The notes: generated by a model from the sequence alone, not told the origin. A stretch of 64,000 nt of DNA from Magnaporthiopsis rhizophila (GCA_003049465.1 PYSS01000007.1:248001-312000); one strand, 5' to 3'. Counted from the stretch's first letter, positions 43,385 through 55,114 are shown. Numbers and translations: made by a program.

Positions 43385-44857
43385 AGCTTGTCGACACTCA
43401 CGTCTCACCGGGACAACTTCAAGTCCCAATGACACCTCATTTACCACGGAGAGGGGGGGAAAAATTATCAACATATATAACGCGATTTGCATATACATCA
43501 GGGACCAAAAGCGCTGATAACGGAGAGCTCGCTTTGCTCTGGGGTGGAAAGGCTGGGACAATGGGGTTATATATGGCGAATTTTACACCTCGATTTTTTT
43601 GTTCTTTTACGCAGCTACCGTCATTTTTGGACCTCAAAAAACATATATATACCATCATCATAGCGAAAGCCAGCAGCCTTACTTGCTTGATTACATCTTC
43701 GGAAATTGTTGTACTTTCGAAACTCGATGGCTTCGGGCTGCTCTCCCCTTTACCAAGTGCAAGTTACCAGCAAGATCGCTGTGCGTGAGATTTATCATCT
43801 AGCCGCCAGGCGGGTAAATGTCTTTGAATATTTGCGTAGTCTGCTCCTTAGGTAGAATCACTGCACCGAGGTCTGTCTTTCAACGTAAATAGTAGAAGCT
43901 GCGCACTCGCTCACATCCTCCTGCAAGGCACGCCGCCGCACCGACAGTCCAATCTTTTTTTGTCAACTCTCATAAATTGAGCAGGTCGTGAATTACAGTC
44001 CGCCCTCGCACGCCTCCGGGGGTATAGCGACGGCCCAGGGGAATATCAACAAGAAAGTGGAAGACACAGAGAGACACAACATCATAAGAGATCAAAAGAA
44101 AAGAAGAGAAAAAAAAAAGAGAAGAAAAGAAGTGTGAGTCCATTAATTCACCTGGCTCCGCATCTCAAATAACCACCATTACTTTGCCTTTCATCGCGCG
44201 GCGAGAAAACAAGATCGGACAGCAATGGGATGGAAGCGAGGGATTGAATAATTGCGAGAGACTCAAAAACAACATGACGCCTCACCCGTCCAGTCCAATC
44301 CGAGAGGGCCAAAACAGAAAAAGGCTTCGCCGTTGAAAAGAAAAACAATAAGATATCCAAGGAAAAAAAAAACGAAAGGAAAAGTCGAAAAAGAAAAGAA
44401 ACAAAAGTAAAGAGGAAAATAATCAAAGAGTTACGCAACGACGCGAGGATATCAAGGAGATAAACAGGGACGCGCAGAATCTAGAATAAGATGGCATGTG
44501 TTCCCGCCCGCTATGCAAGACATGTTTCGATCCTTCCGTGAAAGGGTCATGCAGAGTAGACGCTTGTTCTCTTGGGTGAATTTCGTCATGGCGTGAGTCT
44601 CGTGGCATCTCGTCATATCAACACAGGGAAGACGGAGACATGGAGGAGTTTTGGTGTGTCGGGGGTGTTTTTTTTTTTCTTCTTTTTCTTTTCTTTTTTT
44701 CCCCTCTGGTTTGCTTCAGGGAGAGCTGGGTCGCCTCGCGCGTCGTCGGGCTCCATGCTGAATCAATACCGCGACAGAAAACGTGCTGGTGGGGGACAAT
44801 ATGGAGAAGTGAGCATGTCGAACAATACGTAAGGTGATAAGTCGAGAATTAATCGGC
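43385..44857. other. Intergenic region, 1.5 kb
   Basis: No gene seen. AT- and A-rich, with A/G tracts at about 44097-44130 and 44337-44420 and a poly(T) at about 44668-44678. Convergent ends of bfr1 and the minus-strand Cys-rich gene. Confidence 0.6.
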
Positions 44858-45711
44858 TTAGGCATACCCGCCGGCAGCGCCCGGATGGCCAGGATGGCCA
44901 GGGTGGCCGGGGTGGTATAGGGATTGCGGTCCCGGTGGATATGCCGGCGGCGGCGGCGGGGGTGGCACAAAGGCGCCCCTAGACTGCCTGCGTAGCCCTG
45001 GTGTTCTCCTCTCGTATGTCGGCTCCAGAGGCGGCGGTGTTCTCCTCGCCGGCAGCTGCTCATGAGGGGCCACGCTTCCGCTGGCCACTGTGGGGGAGGG
45101 GCCACCGCCCCTCCGACCGGCCTTGCGCTGGCCCGACAGGGCGCTCAGAGGAGGGTCCTTGACGGCTGGATCAGAGTCCTCGGGCAGCGACAAGTCGACC
45201 AGGCTGTAAAAGTACTCGAGCACCTCCGGGTAGCGCTGGACCGAGGCCTGCCAGTCATCGTCGATGCCGCGTTTCAGCGTAGCTTGTGCCGCCATGATCT
45301 CGTTCGGGTGAGGTGGCTGGTGGTAGTAGTGGTACGAGTGAGCGGTGATGCGGTCCAGATGTGCCGAGTGGGCCGCCTTGCGCCGCTCAGTCTGGTAGTG
45401 GAAGTATTGGAGGATGTAGTCCTGGGCATGCGAGCGGACCCACGTCCTAGCAAGGGGAGACTTTGTAAGCACACCTGCGACGGGTGCAGGGGCGGAGAAC
45501 AAAAGCCGGGGTGGGAGACAAACCTGATGTCGTTGTATACCGACTGCATCATCCTCTGCTCGGCCTGCCTCACCGCCTGATCAAGCCCCTTGGCCTCACA
45601 GTCGCAACGCAGTGTTGCCGGAGACCGGCATATGGCGCAATCGGGGTCCATCCTGACTACAGACTTCCGAAGCTTGACGTCTCGGAAATCTCTGTGATCT
45701 CTGGTATACAT
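44858..45711 (-). CDS. Conserved fungal protein with N-terminal Cys motif and Pro/His-rich tail
   Basis: Two exons on the minus strand, 45524-45711 and 44858-45446, phase 2 (GTTTGT donor, CTAG acceptor); 258 residues. Near residue 24 is a CxxC...CxC cluster (CAICRSPATLRCDC), likely a small metal site. It is followed by a helical segment with many conserved-looking aromatic and His residues (EQRMMQSVYNDIRTWVRSHAQDYILQYF, RRKAAHSAHLDRITAHSYHY). The C-terminal third is Pro-rich and ends in HPG repeats. I recall similar proteins across Pezizomycotina without an assigned function. The ATG at 45711 gives a short basic lead; a start at the next Met (MDPDC) would remove 20 residues. Confidence 0.75.
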
Positions 45712-48213
45712 GGCTTAGTGGTGGGATCGACGGCGGCGGTGAAGACGAAGGTGAAGGTGGTGGTGGTGATGGATATGGACAAGAAAGAAGATGGGGTATC
45801 AAAACAAGACAAGAACAGAAAGCCAGAAGCAGAAAATCAAATAGAAGGCCGGTCAGAGATGCGTGGCCGTGGTACACAGCGTGTTCTCGACACATTGGCC
45901 AGGCGACAAGCTCCCTATGACCCAATGGAACTGGACCAGCCAGGAGGGTGAAGCACACGACAACTAGTGTTGAGGCGACGGAGGAGAGTGGCATACACGG
46001 ACGGGAGGCATATACGTGATGTTGGGATAGAATTGAGAGGGGAAGGGAGGGAAAGGGGAGAGAGGGGGCCATGAAGGGTATAGATAGATGGAAGTATATG
46101 GTAAGGAAGTGGGGGATGCAAGCAAGATGCGAGACTAGTCGACTCACCTCTTCTCTCAATGGCAGACTGCAGCCAGCAGGAAAGGGTCCTTCCTGGGGTG
46201 GGAGGGCAAAGATTGACGAGCAAGACGCACGCGCAGTGAGCGACTGGCGGGCGCGGGACAAGGGAGCAGCTCTGACGAGGGGCGAGCGACACGGCACCGT
46301 GCTGCTTGCTGCGTTGTTTGTTTGCTCTGCGACGTTGTTTCTGAGCTGCGGGACCGCACACAGGAACGCAGCAGACGCGAGCTGCGAGCGCGGTGTGTCT
46401 GGTGGGCGATGGAGGAGGAGGGAGGAGGGAATGAGGCGGCGGAGGCGGCGGCCGGACGGGGTCGGGCCAAGAAGCTGGGAGCGACAGGGCAGCAACGCAA
46501 CGGGCAGCGGTTGCAAGGCAAGGGAACCTGTGCTGCTAAGGTCGGCAGACAGGGAGAGAGGTGGATGTGGATGCAGAGGGCGGCAGAGAACGGGGTGGCG
46601 AGAGCGGCGAGCGAGAGATCTCTATGGCGAGCGACGCAGCAGTGCAGGGAGGGGAAGGAGGAGGGAGGAAGAGCGCGGGCTCGGGTAGGAGAGGCGGATT
46701 GAAGCCTTTCCCCAGTGGCACCAAGCAGAGCCGAGCTTGACCACGTTAGTCCGGGGGGTCTGGTGTCGTGGCTCGAATGCGGGCTCCTGGATGGCATGCA
46801 GCCCAATCGCCCGCGTATCCACCCGTCCCTCACTCTCTTTCCTGGCCCGCCTGGCTCCGGCACCAGCGCTCCGTGCCCTTTGAGCTGGCCCCGACCACCG
46901 TCCCCGGGGCAGTAGTCCTGTCTCTCAGTGCTTGGCCTTCCTGATGCGACCGCACGGCTCTTGGCGGAGTCAAATCCAGAAGGCTGAAAGGCGTGTACTG
47001 TGCGAGATGGAGGCAGGTGACGATGATGTAGGTGGTGGTGCTAACGAAAGACGGAGGAAGCAAATGAGAAATAATGACCTCGCTGTGGGAAGATTAGAGG
47101 GACGTCGGGTCTCTAGTCTGGCGTGACCATGTGCATATCAGACAGCGCCAACTGTGGCCGGAAAAAAAAAAGGAAGGTGGTTAGGTAAGTCAGCCGCCCC
47201 TTTTTTTTTTTCTCTCCATTAATCCATGTAATTTTGATTGCATCTGCACGAGCGCAAGCAGAAAAATAAATAAATAAAAATACGAAAAGCATGAAAAGGG
47301 CGGAGAACGGCTGACGGAGAGGGGCCGCCGGAGCCGGGGTGGCCATATGTAAGTCAGTCGCACCAACCGCAACCGGAAAAGGTCGAAGGCGAGCAAGGGA
47401 AAATTCATCTCTCTCCACCACCACACGGACCAGTTTAGCAGTGAGGGAAAAAAGCAAGAATCAAGAACCAAGCATCAGCCAGACCCAACTCACAGCGAAC
47501 GAGGATCAATGGATACCAGCCGGCGGTCACGGCAGCCCCATTTGGGCCGCAGGACTGGCGTGGAGTTGCTGCGAGCCCGTGCCAGCCACTTACACCGCAA
47601 CTTGGTGTGGGACGACACACACACCCCCTTCCCACCTCCTTGTGCATGAATGCCCGACCATGCACACAACGCAACAATGCAGGCAGTGAGCAGTGAGCGC
47701 AACGGTGGCACCTCTCGGCACTGCTATATCTGGCTCTTGCCTGTGTCGTCGGTTCGCCTCCATGCTTTCCCCACGCCGGCCATGTCTGTCTGTGTTCCCT
47801 TGTTCCGAACCACCAGCTGGGACGGACGTTTGTGGTACCTGGCCTAGGCGGGGGAACAGCGCGCGACCAGAGGTATGTATCGTGAGGCGAGCCAAGTCCA
47901 TGCCGGCTGCGCCGAATCACAGCCGCCTCTGGCGACCCGACCGCCCTGTTTGTTCGAAGCCTGCAATCCAATCCTTCCTGGCCCCTCCCCTCCGCAGATT
48001 CAACCTTCCGAGAGCGGCTTGATGTGTCTCGTGTGGAACCTCGGCCCAATTGGTCCAGCCATGGGACCATGGATGGCTGAATGCTGTCCTCGACCGGCGC
48101 CTTCGTCTGCAGGTTAGATGATGCTTGTTGTCTCTGAGACAGGCAGGTTCGCTGGAGAACGGACGAGGACCTGGGGATGGAAATGTCGAGGCCAGACACG
48201 ATTCATGGAAGCT

Positions 48214-48463
48214 GGGCACCCTGCCCACAAAATCGTTGAGACGTTTAACTGTTCGCTTCAATACAATTGCAGGCAACGCAAAGAAAAAGGAAGAAAAAAA
48301 GAAGAAAAAGGAAGAAAAAGCAAGTAGGAAAACTGCAATCGGGATCTCAAAAATATTCCTTTTTTGTGTAAAATATTACGGTTGATCGAAAATTATTAGG
48401 TTGTGCATTTTCAAAGGGAAGCGTGCTGTTAAGCGTTTCGACGATTTTGTAGGTGGGGTGCTG
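48214..48463. repeat. Diverged inverted repeat, 46-bp arms
   Basis: Arm 48214-48259 and the reverse complement of 48418-48463 align without gaps at about 35 of 46 positions. They share ACAAAATCGT-GA-ACG-TTAAC and end in CGCTTC. Eight of the 11 mismatches are transitions. The 158-bp spacer is AAG-rich then AT-rich. Could be a decayed transposon remnant or an RNA hairpin. Confidence 0.65.
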
Positions 48464-48682
48464 GGGAGCTCGGAGCATCAATCCTTGCCCTTGGAATTGA
48501 AACGACGCCAACGAGGGGGCGGTCTGGGCAGAGGAGAATTGAGGTTGTGGGGTCGGGTGCAGCTCCCGGCAGAGGTGTGACCTGGGGCCGGGGGTCCCGT
48601 TAGCTCTTATCTTATCGCACCAAAAGTTCAACACACCTACCTCCACAGCTCTTTTTTTTCTCAGGTCCGACAGCAACACTAG

Positions 48683-48700
48683 ATGCCACCAGGCCCCTGA
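48683..48700 (+). promoter_or_regulatory. Six-codon upstream ORF before the Obg gene
   Basis: ATG-CCA-CCA-GGC-CCC-TGA, encoding MPPGP, ends 8 nt before the Obg start codon. If transcribed, it would limit translation of the main frame. The proline-rich codons before the stop could slow termination. Transcription through this site is assumed. Confidence 0.45.
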
Positions 48701-48708
48701 TAGCCACG

Positions 48709-50424
48709 ATGTCCCCTCGGTGTCCGCGCTCGTCGCAGCTGGCCCTGCCGTTCCTCTACCCCTTTTTGTTCCGAGGCGGCTCTGCACAGGCCCCGCGACT
48801 GTCCAATGCCATCACCCAGATCCGACGCCACATCACAGAGCCATCGTCCCCCGATGACGTGTCGACTCGGCTCGACCCCGACCCTGACGACTATTCATCC
48901 CCACACTTCGCCGACAATGCCAAGTTGACACTCTATGCTGGCGGGGGTGGCCATGGCTGCATATCCTTCCTCAGGGAAGCCTACGTGGAGGAGGGGCCTG
49001 CCAATGGCGGAGACGGTGGCCATGGCGGAAACGTCTACATCCAGGCCGTCCACGGCGAGACCTCCCTGCACAAGCTCTCCAGGAGACGCTTCATCCGTGC
49101 CGGCACCGGCAAGAACGGCCAGGGTAGCTCCAAGACGGGCCAGAGAGGGGATGACGTAGTGATTTCAGTCCCTGTCGGCACCGTCCTGAGAGAGATTCAA
49201 CGCCACGATCCAGAAGCTGAGGAGTGGGAGGTGGCTCGAGCCTTCTACCGTCGCAGGAAGTCTGCGCAAAAAGCAATCACAGATTCCCTCGGGGGTGCAG
49301 ACCTTGATCTTGACGAGGACCCCTTGAGACACAAGTGGCTGCTATACCCGGGCATCTCGGCCACAGAAGCCGCCAACCTGGAGCTGCCCCGGCTGCCCAG
49401 GAGGGCGAGGATATATGCTCAGCCTTCTGCGACGATCAACTTGGATCTGTCTCGTCCAACGCCCCGTCCCATCCTCCTTGCCGCTGGTGGCATCGGCGGC
49501 CTGGGAAACCCCCATTTCGTGACGAGGGAAACTCCGCGGCCGCTGTTCGCCACCAAGGGTGAACGGCCCATATCCCTGAGGATAGAGCTGGAGCTCAGGC
49601 TTCTGGCGGATGTCGGCCTGGTGGGACTCCCCAACGCCGGCAAGAGCACGCTTCTCCGCGCCATGTCTAATAGCAGGGCGCGCGTCGGGTCGTGGGCCTT
49701 CACAACTCTGCAGCCAAATATCGGGACCGTGGTGCTAGACGACAACAAGGGGAGGCCGCTGGTCCGGAGCACCCGCCGGGTCCCTGTTAGCGACGAAGAC
49801 GTGCAATTCGGGGTTGCCGACCCGGACGATACCGAGGTTGTGCCCCGGACTCGGTTCACGGTGGCCGACATCCCCGGCCTGATCGAGGGGGCACACCTCA
49901 ATAAGGGATTAGGTATAGCCTTCCTGCGCCACGTCGAGCGCGCAGGCGTCCTGGCGTTCGTGATCGATCTGGGAGCTGGCAACGCCGTCAAGGCCCTGAA
50001 GGCTCTTTGGAACGAAGTTGGGCAGTACGCACAGATGCGGGAGGAGGAGGAGCGAGATCGCGAGCGTGACGCGCGTATCGAGTGGGAGGATGCTGGAGCG
50101 GACACGACGCACTTCCGGCATATGGGGCGCGGGGGCGGCATGATGTCGGCCGACTACCCGCCGGCTCCGGAAAGCGTCTCAGGGCTGCACATTGCTGCGA
50201 AGCCCTGGTTTGTAGTGGCGACCAAGGCGGATTTGCCGTCCACGCAGCAGAACTTTGAGGAGCTGAGAGACTACCTCGCCAGCATCACCCGAGGCGACGT
50301 GGACCATCCAAGCGGCATCGAGGGTGCATGGATCAAGGACTGTGCGGCGATCCCTGTAAGCGCCATAAACGGCCATGGCGTCGACCGCATCCTTCACTGG
50401 ACTGTCGGTCTGTTGGATGAATGA
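48709..50424 (+). CDS. mtg2: Obg-family GTPase, mitochondrial (Mtg2-like)
   Basis: GTPase needed for assembly of the large mitochondrial ribosomal subunit. Single exon, 571 residues. The N-terminal 60 residues are Arg/Ser-rich and hydrophobic, fitting a mitochondrial leader. The Obg glycine-rich fold follows (LYAGGGGHGCISFLREAY, GGDGGHGGNVYI, GTGKNGQGSSKTGQRGDD). The G domain has G1 GLPNAGKST near residue 306, G3 DIPGLIEGAHLNKGLG near 387, a G4 TKAD (about 505) in place of NKxD, and G5 SAI. An inserted charged stretch (about 440-475) interrupts the G domain between G3 and G4. Start codon 48709 is preferred because the leader begins there. An upstream 6-codon ORF lies just before it. Confidence 0.93.
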   Translation: MSPRCPRSSQLALPFLYPFLFRGGSAQAPRLSNAITQIRRHITEPSSPDDVSTRLDPDPDDYSSPHFADNAKLTLYAGGGGHGCISFLREAYVEEGPANGGDGGHGGNVYIQAVHGETSLHKLSRRRFIRAGTGKNGQGSSKTGQRGDDVVISVPVGTVLREIQRHDPEAEEWEVARAFYRRRKSAQKAITDSLGGADLDLDEDPLRHKWLLYPGISATEAANLELPRLPRRARIYAQPSATINLDLSRPTPRPILLAAGGIGGLGNPHFVTRETPRPLFATKGERPISLRIELELRLLADVGLVGLPNAGKSTLLRAMSNSRARVGSWAFTTLQPNIGTVVLDDNKGRPLVRSTRRVPVSDEDVQFGVADPDDTEVVPRTRFTVADIPGLIEGAHLNKGLGIAFLRHVERAGVLAFVIDLGAGNAVKALKALWNEVGQYAQMREEEERDRERDARIEWEDAGADTTHFRHMGRGGGMMSADYPPAPESVSGLHIAAKPWFVVATKADLPSTQQNFEELRDYLASITRGDVDHPSGIEGAWIKDCAAIPVSAINGHGVDRILHWTVGLLDE

Positions 50425-50744
50425 GGCCATACCCGCCGGATGGTCGGGTCTTGCCGACGTCGAATTGTACTATAGTGGTAGTATAATATCCTCAATTGTA
50501 CTCGCAGCCGGTGACAGGAGTGTCAAGGAGGGTGAGTCTAGCGCCAAATGTGGGGGTGGGGAAGACCCTCTTTGGCAATGGCGCAAAGGGAATATGCGGG
50601 CGGGCGGGGTATCCGAAGCTCAGTATCGAACAGTTCGGCTTTTTTTTTTTTTTTTCCCACCCTTCCTGTCCGGCCTCCAAACTCCGCGACGAACGCAGTT
50701 AGGCTTTACTAGTTTTGCGCTCTTGGTGAAAAGGGCTGTGCGCC
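50425..50744. other. Short intergenic region
   Basis: A 320-bp gap with a 15-base poly(T) at 50641-50655; probably the 3' end of the Obg gene and promoter of trm4. Nothing else seen. Confidence 0.6.
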
Positions 50745-53477
50745 ATGGGTCGCAATAAACGTGGCAATGTAAGGTGTCTCCAAGCAATTCAGTGACGCCC
50801 TGCATGTTCTCGAAGGGCCGTCGCTGATGAAACCAACCGACGTTCGGTGCAGAACCGCAGAGGCGGCGGTAATGGCGGCCACTTCGACGGCAAGCGCCGC
50901 GCCGATACGGCCACCAATAACCGCTACAACTCGTATCCTTCCATCGCCAAGGAGAACGAGAAGCTTCAGAGGTTCTACGATGCGCTCCTGTCCTTCTCCG
51001 ACGAGGAGAAGGAGGAGTTCTGGGCCGCCTACCGCCGAGAGCTTCCCAACAGCTTCCGCTTCTGCGGCTCCAAGGGCCATGCCTCCGAGGTCATGAAGCT
51101 CATGCACACGCGCTACATCCCCGAGATCACCGAGATCACACACCACGATGGCCAGCCTGTCGACCCGCCCAAGCCTGTCGACTGGTTCCCAGACCTGCTG
51201 GCCTGGTGGATGACGACGCCCAAGAACGTTGTCCGCAAGTTTCCTCCCTTTGCGAAATTCCAAAAGTTCCTCGTCTCCGAGACGAGCGTCGGCAACATCA
51301 GCAGGCAGGAGGTCGTCAGCATGATCCCGCCCCTGCTCCTAGACGTGAAGCCCGGCATGGCCGTCCTCGACATGTGCGCCGCCCCGGGGAGCAAGGCCGC
51401 CCAGCTGCTCGAAATGCTTCACGTCGGGGAGGAGGGCAGGATGAAGGCCTTCATGAAAAAGCACGCCAAGGAGGACGGCCGGGAGGTTGCCACCCCCGAG
51501 GGCCAGGAGGAAGTGGATTTGGAAACCGACGCTGGCGACGACGGCCGCGCGACGGGCCTGCTGATCGCCAACGACTCCGAGTACAAGCGATGCCATATGC
51601 TTGTCCACCAGCTCAAGAGGCTCTCCTCTCCGAACCTGCTTGTCACCAACCACGACGCCACCCTCTACCCCTCGCTCCGCCTGCCGTGCGACGATCCGAA
51701 GAAGGGCAATTACCTCAAGTTCGACCGCATTCTTGCCGATGTTCCATGTTCTGGAGACGGCACCCTGAGGAAAAACGTGAACCTTTGGAGGGAATGGCAG
51801 CCTGGCAGTGCCCTAGGACTTCACTTGACCCAGACGCGCATTCTCGTCCGAGCGCTCCAGATGCTCAAGGTCGGCGGCAGGGTCGTCTACTCTACTTGCA
51901 GCATGAACCCTGTTGAGAATGAGGCCGTTATTGCCGCCGCTATTGAGCGTTGTGGCGGGCCCGAGACGATTGACATTATCGACAGCAGCGAGTCCCTTCC
52001 CGGCCTGAAGAGGCGGCCCGGTCTCAAGACCTGGAAGGTCATGGACAAGGCCAGCCGCGTCTGGAACAGCTGGGAGGAGGTTGAGGAGCATCACGGCGAT
52101 GCACGGGACAGCCGCACTGCGCCGGGAAGGCTTTCGCGTTCAATGTTCCCCATGACAGGTTCCGATGCGCCCCAGATCCCGCTCGAGCGCTGCACAAGGA
52201 TATACCCTCACCTGCAGGATACTGGCGGCTTCTTCATTGTCGTCCTCCAGAAGAAGGCGGAATTCAAGGCCAAGACCGAAGCAGAACTCGCCAAAAACGG
52301 CGCCGTGGCCGCTGCCAAAGAGGAGACGAAACCCATGCCGAAGGACGGCGAGGATGCGCAGGGGGTCAAGCGCGAGAGGGAAGAGGCGGAATCCGAGAAG
52401 CAGGCAGCGGTTAAGAAGACAAAGTCGGAGAGCGGGGCAAAGTCGGCGTCCGCAGACGCCCCTGCAGAGTCAACAGACGCTGACATGGGTGGCGGCGGCA
52501 AGGAAGAGCCGGCGGCGCAGCCGCAGGGAAAGGAGGAAAAACCACAGACGGAGGACGAACAGCCAGCTACCAAGGCGGAGCAGACCTCAGCTGATGGGCC
52601 GCAGGAGCTCAAAAAGAAACGAGACGGTCCTTATGAGGAACCGTTCAAGTACCTGCCGACTGACCATGCTGTCATCCGGCTCGTCCAGAAGTTCTACAAC
52701 CTCTCGCAGCGCTTCCCCATCGACAGGTTTATGGTACGCAACGCGATGGGGGAACCGGCGAAGGCCATCTACTACACAAGCGCACTTGTGAGGGACATCC
52801 TGGTGCAGAACGAGGGTCGTGGCGTCAGATTCGTCCACGGCGGCGTCAAGATGTTCATGAAGCAGGACGCCCCGTCGGCCGAGGTGTGCGGGTGGCGCAT
52901 CCAGTCAGAAGGAATGCCGATCCTCCAGGGCTACGTGGGCCCCGAGCGAGTCCTTTACTTGCACTCGAAGGAGACGCTGCGGAAACTCCTGGTTGAAATG
53001 TTCCCCAAGCTGGCCGACGACGGCTGGAAGACGCTCGGAGAGGTGGGCAAGCCGGCCATGGATATTGGCCTCGGCTGCTGTGTCCTCAGAGTCGAGCCAG
53101 GCCCGGGAGACGAGGACATGGAGCGTATGGCGCTGCCGCTGTGGAAGAGCTTCCACTCGCTCAACCTCATGCTGCCCAAGGAGGATCGTGCAGCGATGCT
53201 GCTCCGCATCTTCAACGAGACGTCGGTGCTGCTCAACAAGGGTCTCGACAAAGACGCCAAGGTTGAGAAGATAGAGGCTAGCGAGGAGGCCGATGAGGCC
53301 AAGGCCAAGGCCGAATCTGGGGATGTCGACCGGGAGGAAGGAGGTGCGAGGCTCGATACAGCGGCAGCCGATGAGACGGCGAAGGCGGAAACCGCCGAGG
53401 CGTCCGAAAAGATGGATCTGGACGAGGCAACCATCGCTGCTGCGATACCTGCAGATAAGCCTACTCCTAAGGCTTGA
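50745..53477 (+). CDS. trm4: tRNA (cytosine-5) methyltransferase Trm4/Ncl1 (NSUN2 family)
   Basis: Nuclear SAM-dependent RNA m5C methyltransferase acting on several tRNA positions. Two exons: 50745-50768 (MGRNKRGN) and 50853-53477; 882 residues. SAM-binding motif I is DMCAAPGSKAAQ (about 181). Motif IV is DVPCSGDGT, with Cys307 as the release cysteine, and motif VI is YSTCSMNPVENE, with Cys357 as the nucleophile. Both catalytic cysteines are present. A low-complexity, Lys/Glu/Ala-rich linker (about 475-600) separates the catalytic domain from the C-terminal domain (YLPTDHAVIRLVQKFY). The tail is acidic. The first intron has a GTAAGG donor. Convergent with the radical SAM gene. Confidence 0.95.
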
Positions 53478-53766
53478 ATACCGCATGGTCGGGAATTGTC
53501 AAGCAGATCCTACGATTTTCTCAAATGCCTGTTTTATCTCTCTTTGGAAAGAGGGGCTCAGGGAGCAAGGGCTGGAGCTTGAGAAAACAGAAATATGGTC
53601 TATGAATAAAGAAGAAGGACTTAGATCAAGGATAAAACATAAACATCCACCTCTTAATCTGCGGATTTGGTCTTCTTGTTGAAGAGGAATGCGTCCCGTA
53701 CATCCAAATCCAGTCACTCCTTGAGCAACGCGGTAATGCCCACGACTCGGTGACATAAACGTCTCT

Positions 53767-55114
53767 TTATAGATGAAAGCCGCCGTGGCGTGGAGGATCG
53801 CAGAAGCGCCACAAGCCCGCGGCTTCGGCGGCCTTCCTAACAGACAACAACTCGTCTTGGGTAATGGCCCGGTTGATGTCAGCATACCGCACCTCTCCCG
53901 ACTCTGGCTCGCCGTCTCCTGCGCCGCCCTCGGTCGCGGACGGCGGAGGAGGGGCAGCAGGAGGAGGCACGGGCTTCCTCCTTTTCGCCTTGCCGACGTT
54001 GGCGGCCGGTCTGTACTGGTCCATGATGTTGACAAACGTATCCTTGGACACCTCGTCCGCGATCCAGCGCACAATCTCGGCCGACTCGGCCTCCATCCCG
54101 GGCATGACGAGGTGGCGGACCAGCAAGCCCGAGCGGGTGATGCCGTCCGGGGTGAAGCACAGGTCGCCGACCTGGCGGTGCATCTCGGCGATGCTTGCGC
54201 GCGCCGTCTCCGGGTAATCGCGGGCCTTGAGCAGGCGGCGCGCAGAGTCCGGGAACCAGAGCTTGAAGTCGGGCAGGTAGACGTCGACGAGGCCGTCGAG
54301 CAGCTCGAGCGACGCGGCCGAGTCGTAGGCCGAAGTGTTGTAGACGATGGGCACCCGCAGCAGGCCCGACTCGGCGGCCGCCAGGATGGACAGCGCCACC
54401 TGCGGCACGACGTGCTCGGGCGTCACCAGGTTGATGTTGTGCACGCCGCCCACGTCCTGCAGCTTGACGTACCAGTCCGCCAGCTCCTCGGGCGTCAGGT
54501 CCTGGCCGTTGGGGATGTGGGCGATGTCGTGGTTTTGGCAGAAGGTGCAGCGGAGGTTGCACATGCTGTGTATGGCGGGCGTGGTTTTGTTAGATGGTTG
54601 TGTCGCTACACCTGATATGAACACCACTCTCCAACACAGTCATTACTGCTTCCTTTCAACAAACCCACCTGAAAAAGACGGAGCCGCTCCCGTTATGCCC
54701 CTGGATGCACGGCTCCTCGCCAAAGTGCGGCGCGATGACGTTGACCTTGGCCTTCTCGCCGATGTTGCACATACCCAGCGTCTCGTACCGGTTGACGTTG
54801 CAGCGGCGCGGGCAGAGGTTGCACCGCCGCAGGTGCGCCAGCGCCCGCGACCGCTTCTTGGCCGCGTCGACCGACGACAGCCTCGCATACCGCGGGATGT
54901 AGGGCTCGTCGAGGAGGAAGGGCGGCGCGAGGTGCAGGGATCTCCTGTTGTTGCCACTGCCGCCTCCTCTTGTTCTGTCTGCTGCTTTGACGGGAACACG
55001 GCTGTTATCTGTCGCTGCCGACCATAGCCCGCTGTACGACGAGCTCAAAGATAGCAGCCGGGCCCGGGCGAGGATGGCGGCTAGGGAAGTGGTTCCCGCC
55101 GTCGGACGCATCAT
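53767..55114 (-). CDS. Radical SAM protein, PflX/PFL-activase-like
   Basis: Predicted 4Fe-4S radical SAM enzyme. Two exons on the minus strand, 54669-55114 and 53767-54565; the phase-2 junction restores VFFSMCNLRCTFCQN; 414 residues. The CxxxCxxC cluster motif is at the junction (CNLRCTFC). Before it, an extra cysteine motif (CNLCPRRCNVNR...GMCNIG) and GHNGSGSVFF match bacterial PflX-type proteins. The N-terminus (MMRPTAGTTSLAAILARARLLSLSSS) has the look of a mitochondrial targeting peptide. A Pro/Ala-rich insert lies near the C-terminus. Substrate is unknown. PflX-like proteins are widespread in bacteria and sporadic in fungi, so horizontal origin is possible. Confidence 0.85.

Larger units (their letters stand above)
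45712..48708. other. Intergenic region, 3.0 kb
   Basis: No supported gene. The left 1 kb is purine-rich on the plus strand, so pyrimidine-rich on the minus strand, and is likely the leader of the minus-strand Cys-rich gene. An inverted repeat pair lies at 48214-48463, with AAG-rich sequence between its arms. Frames of up to 300 codons on the minus strand have no domain. Confidence 0.5.

Noticed and set aside
45596..46516. Minus-strand frame of 306 codons, Ser/Pro/Leu-rich
   Set aside because: Overlaps the first exon of the Cys-rich gene in another frame and reads pyrimidine-rich leader sequence.
47435..48199. Minus-strand frame of 254 codons
   Set aside because: Begins with a non-ATG codon, irregular composition, no domain.
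53773..54615. Plus-strand frame of 280 codons
   Set aside because: Antisense to the radical SAM gene, whose cysteine motifs and splice phase are convincing.
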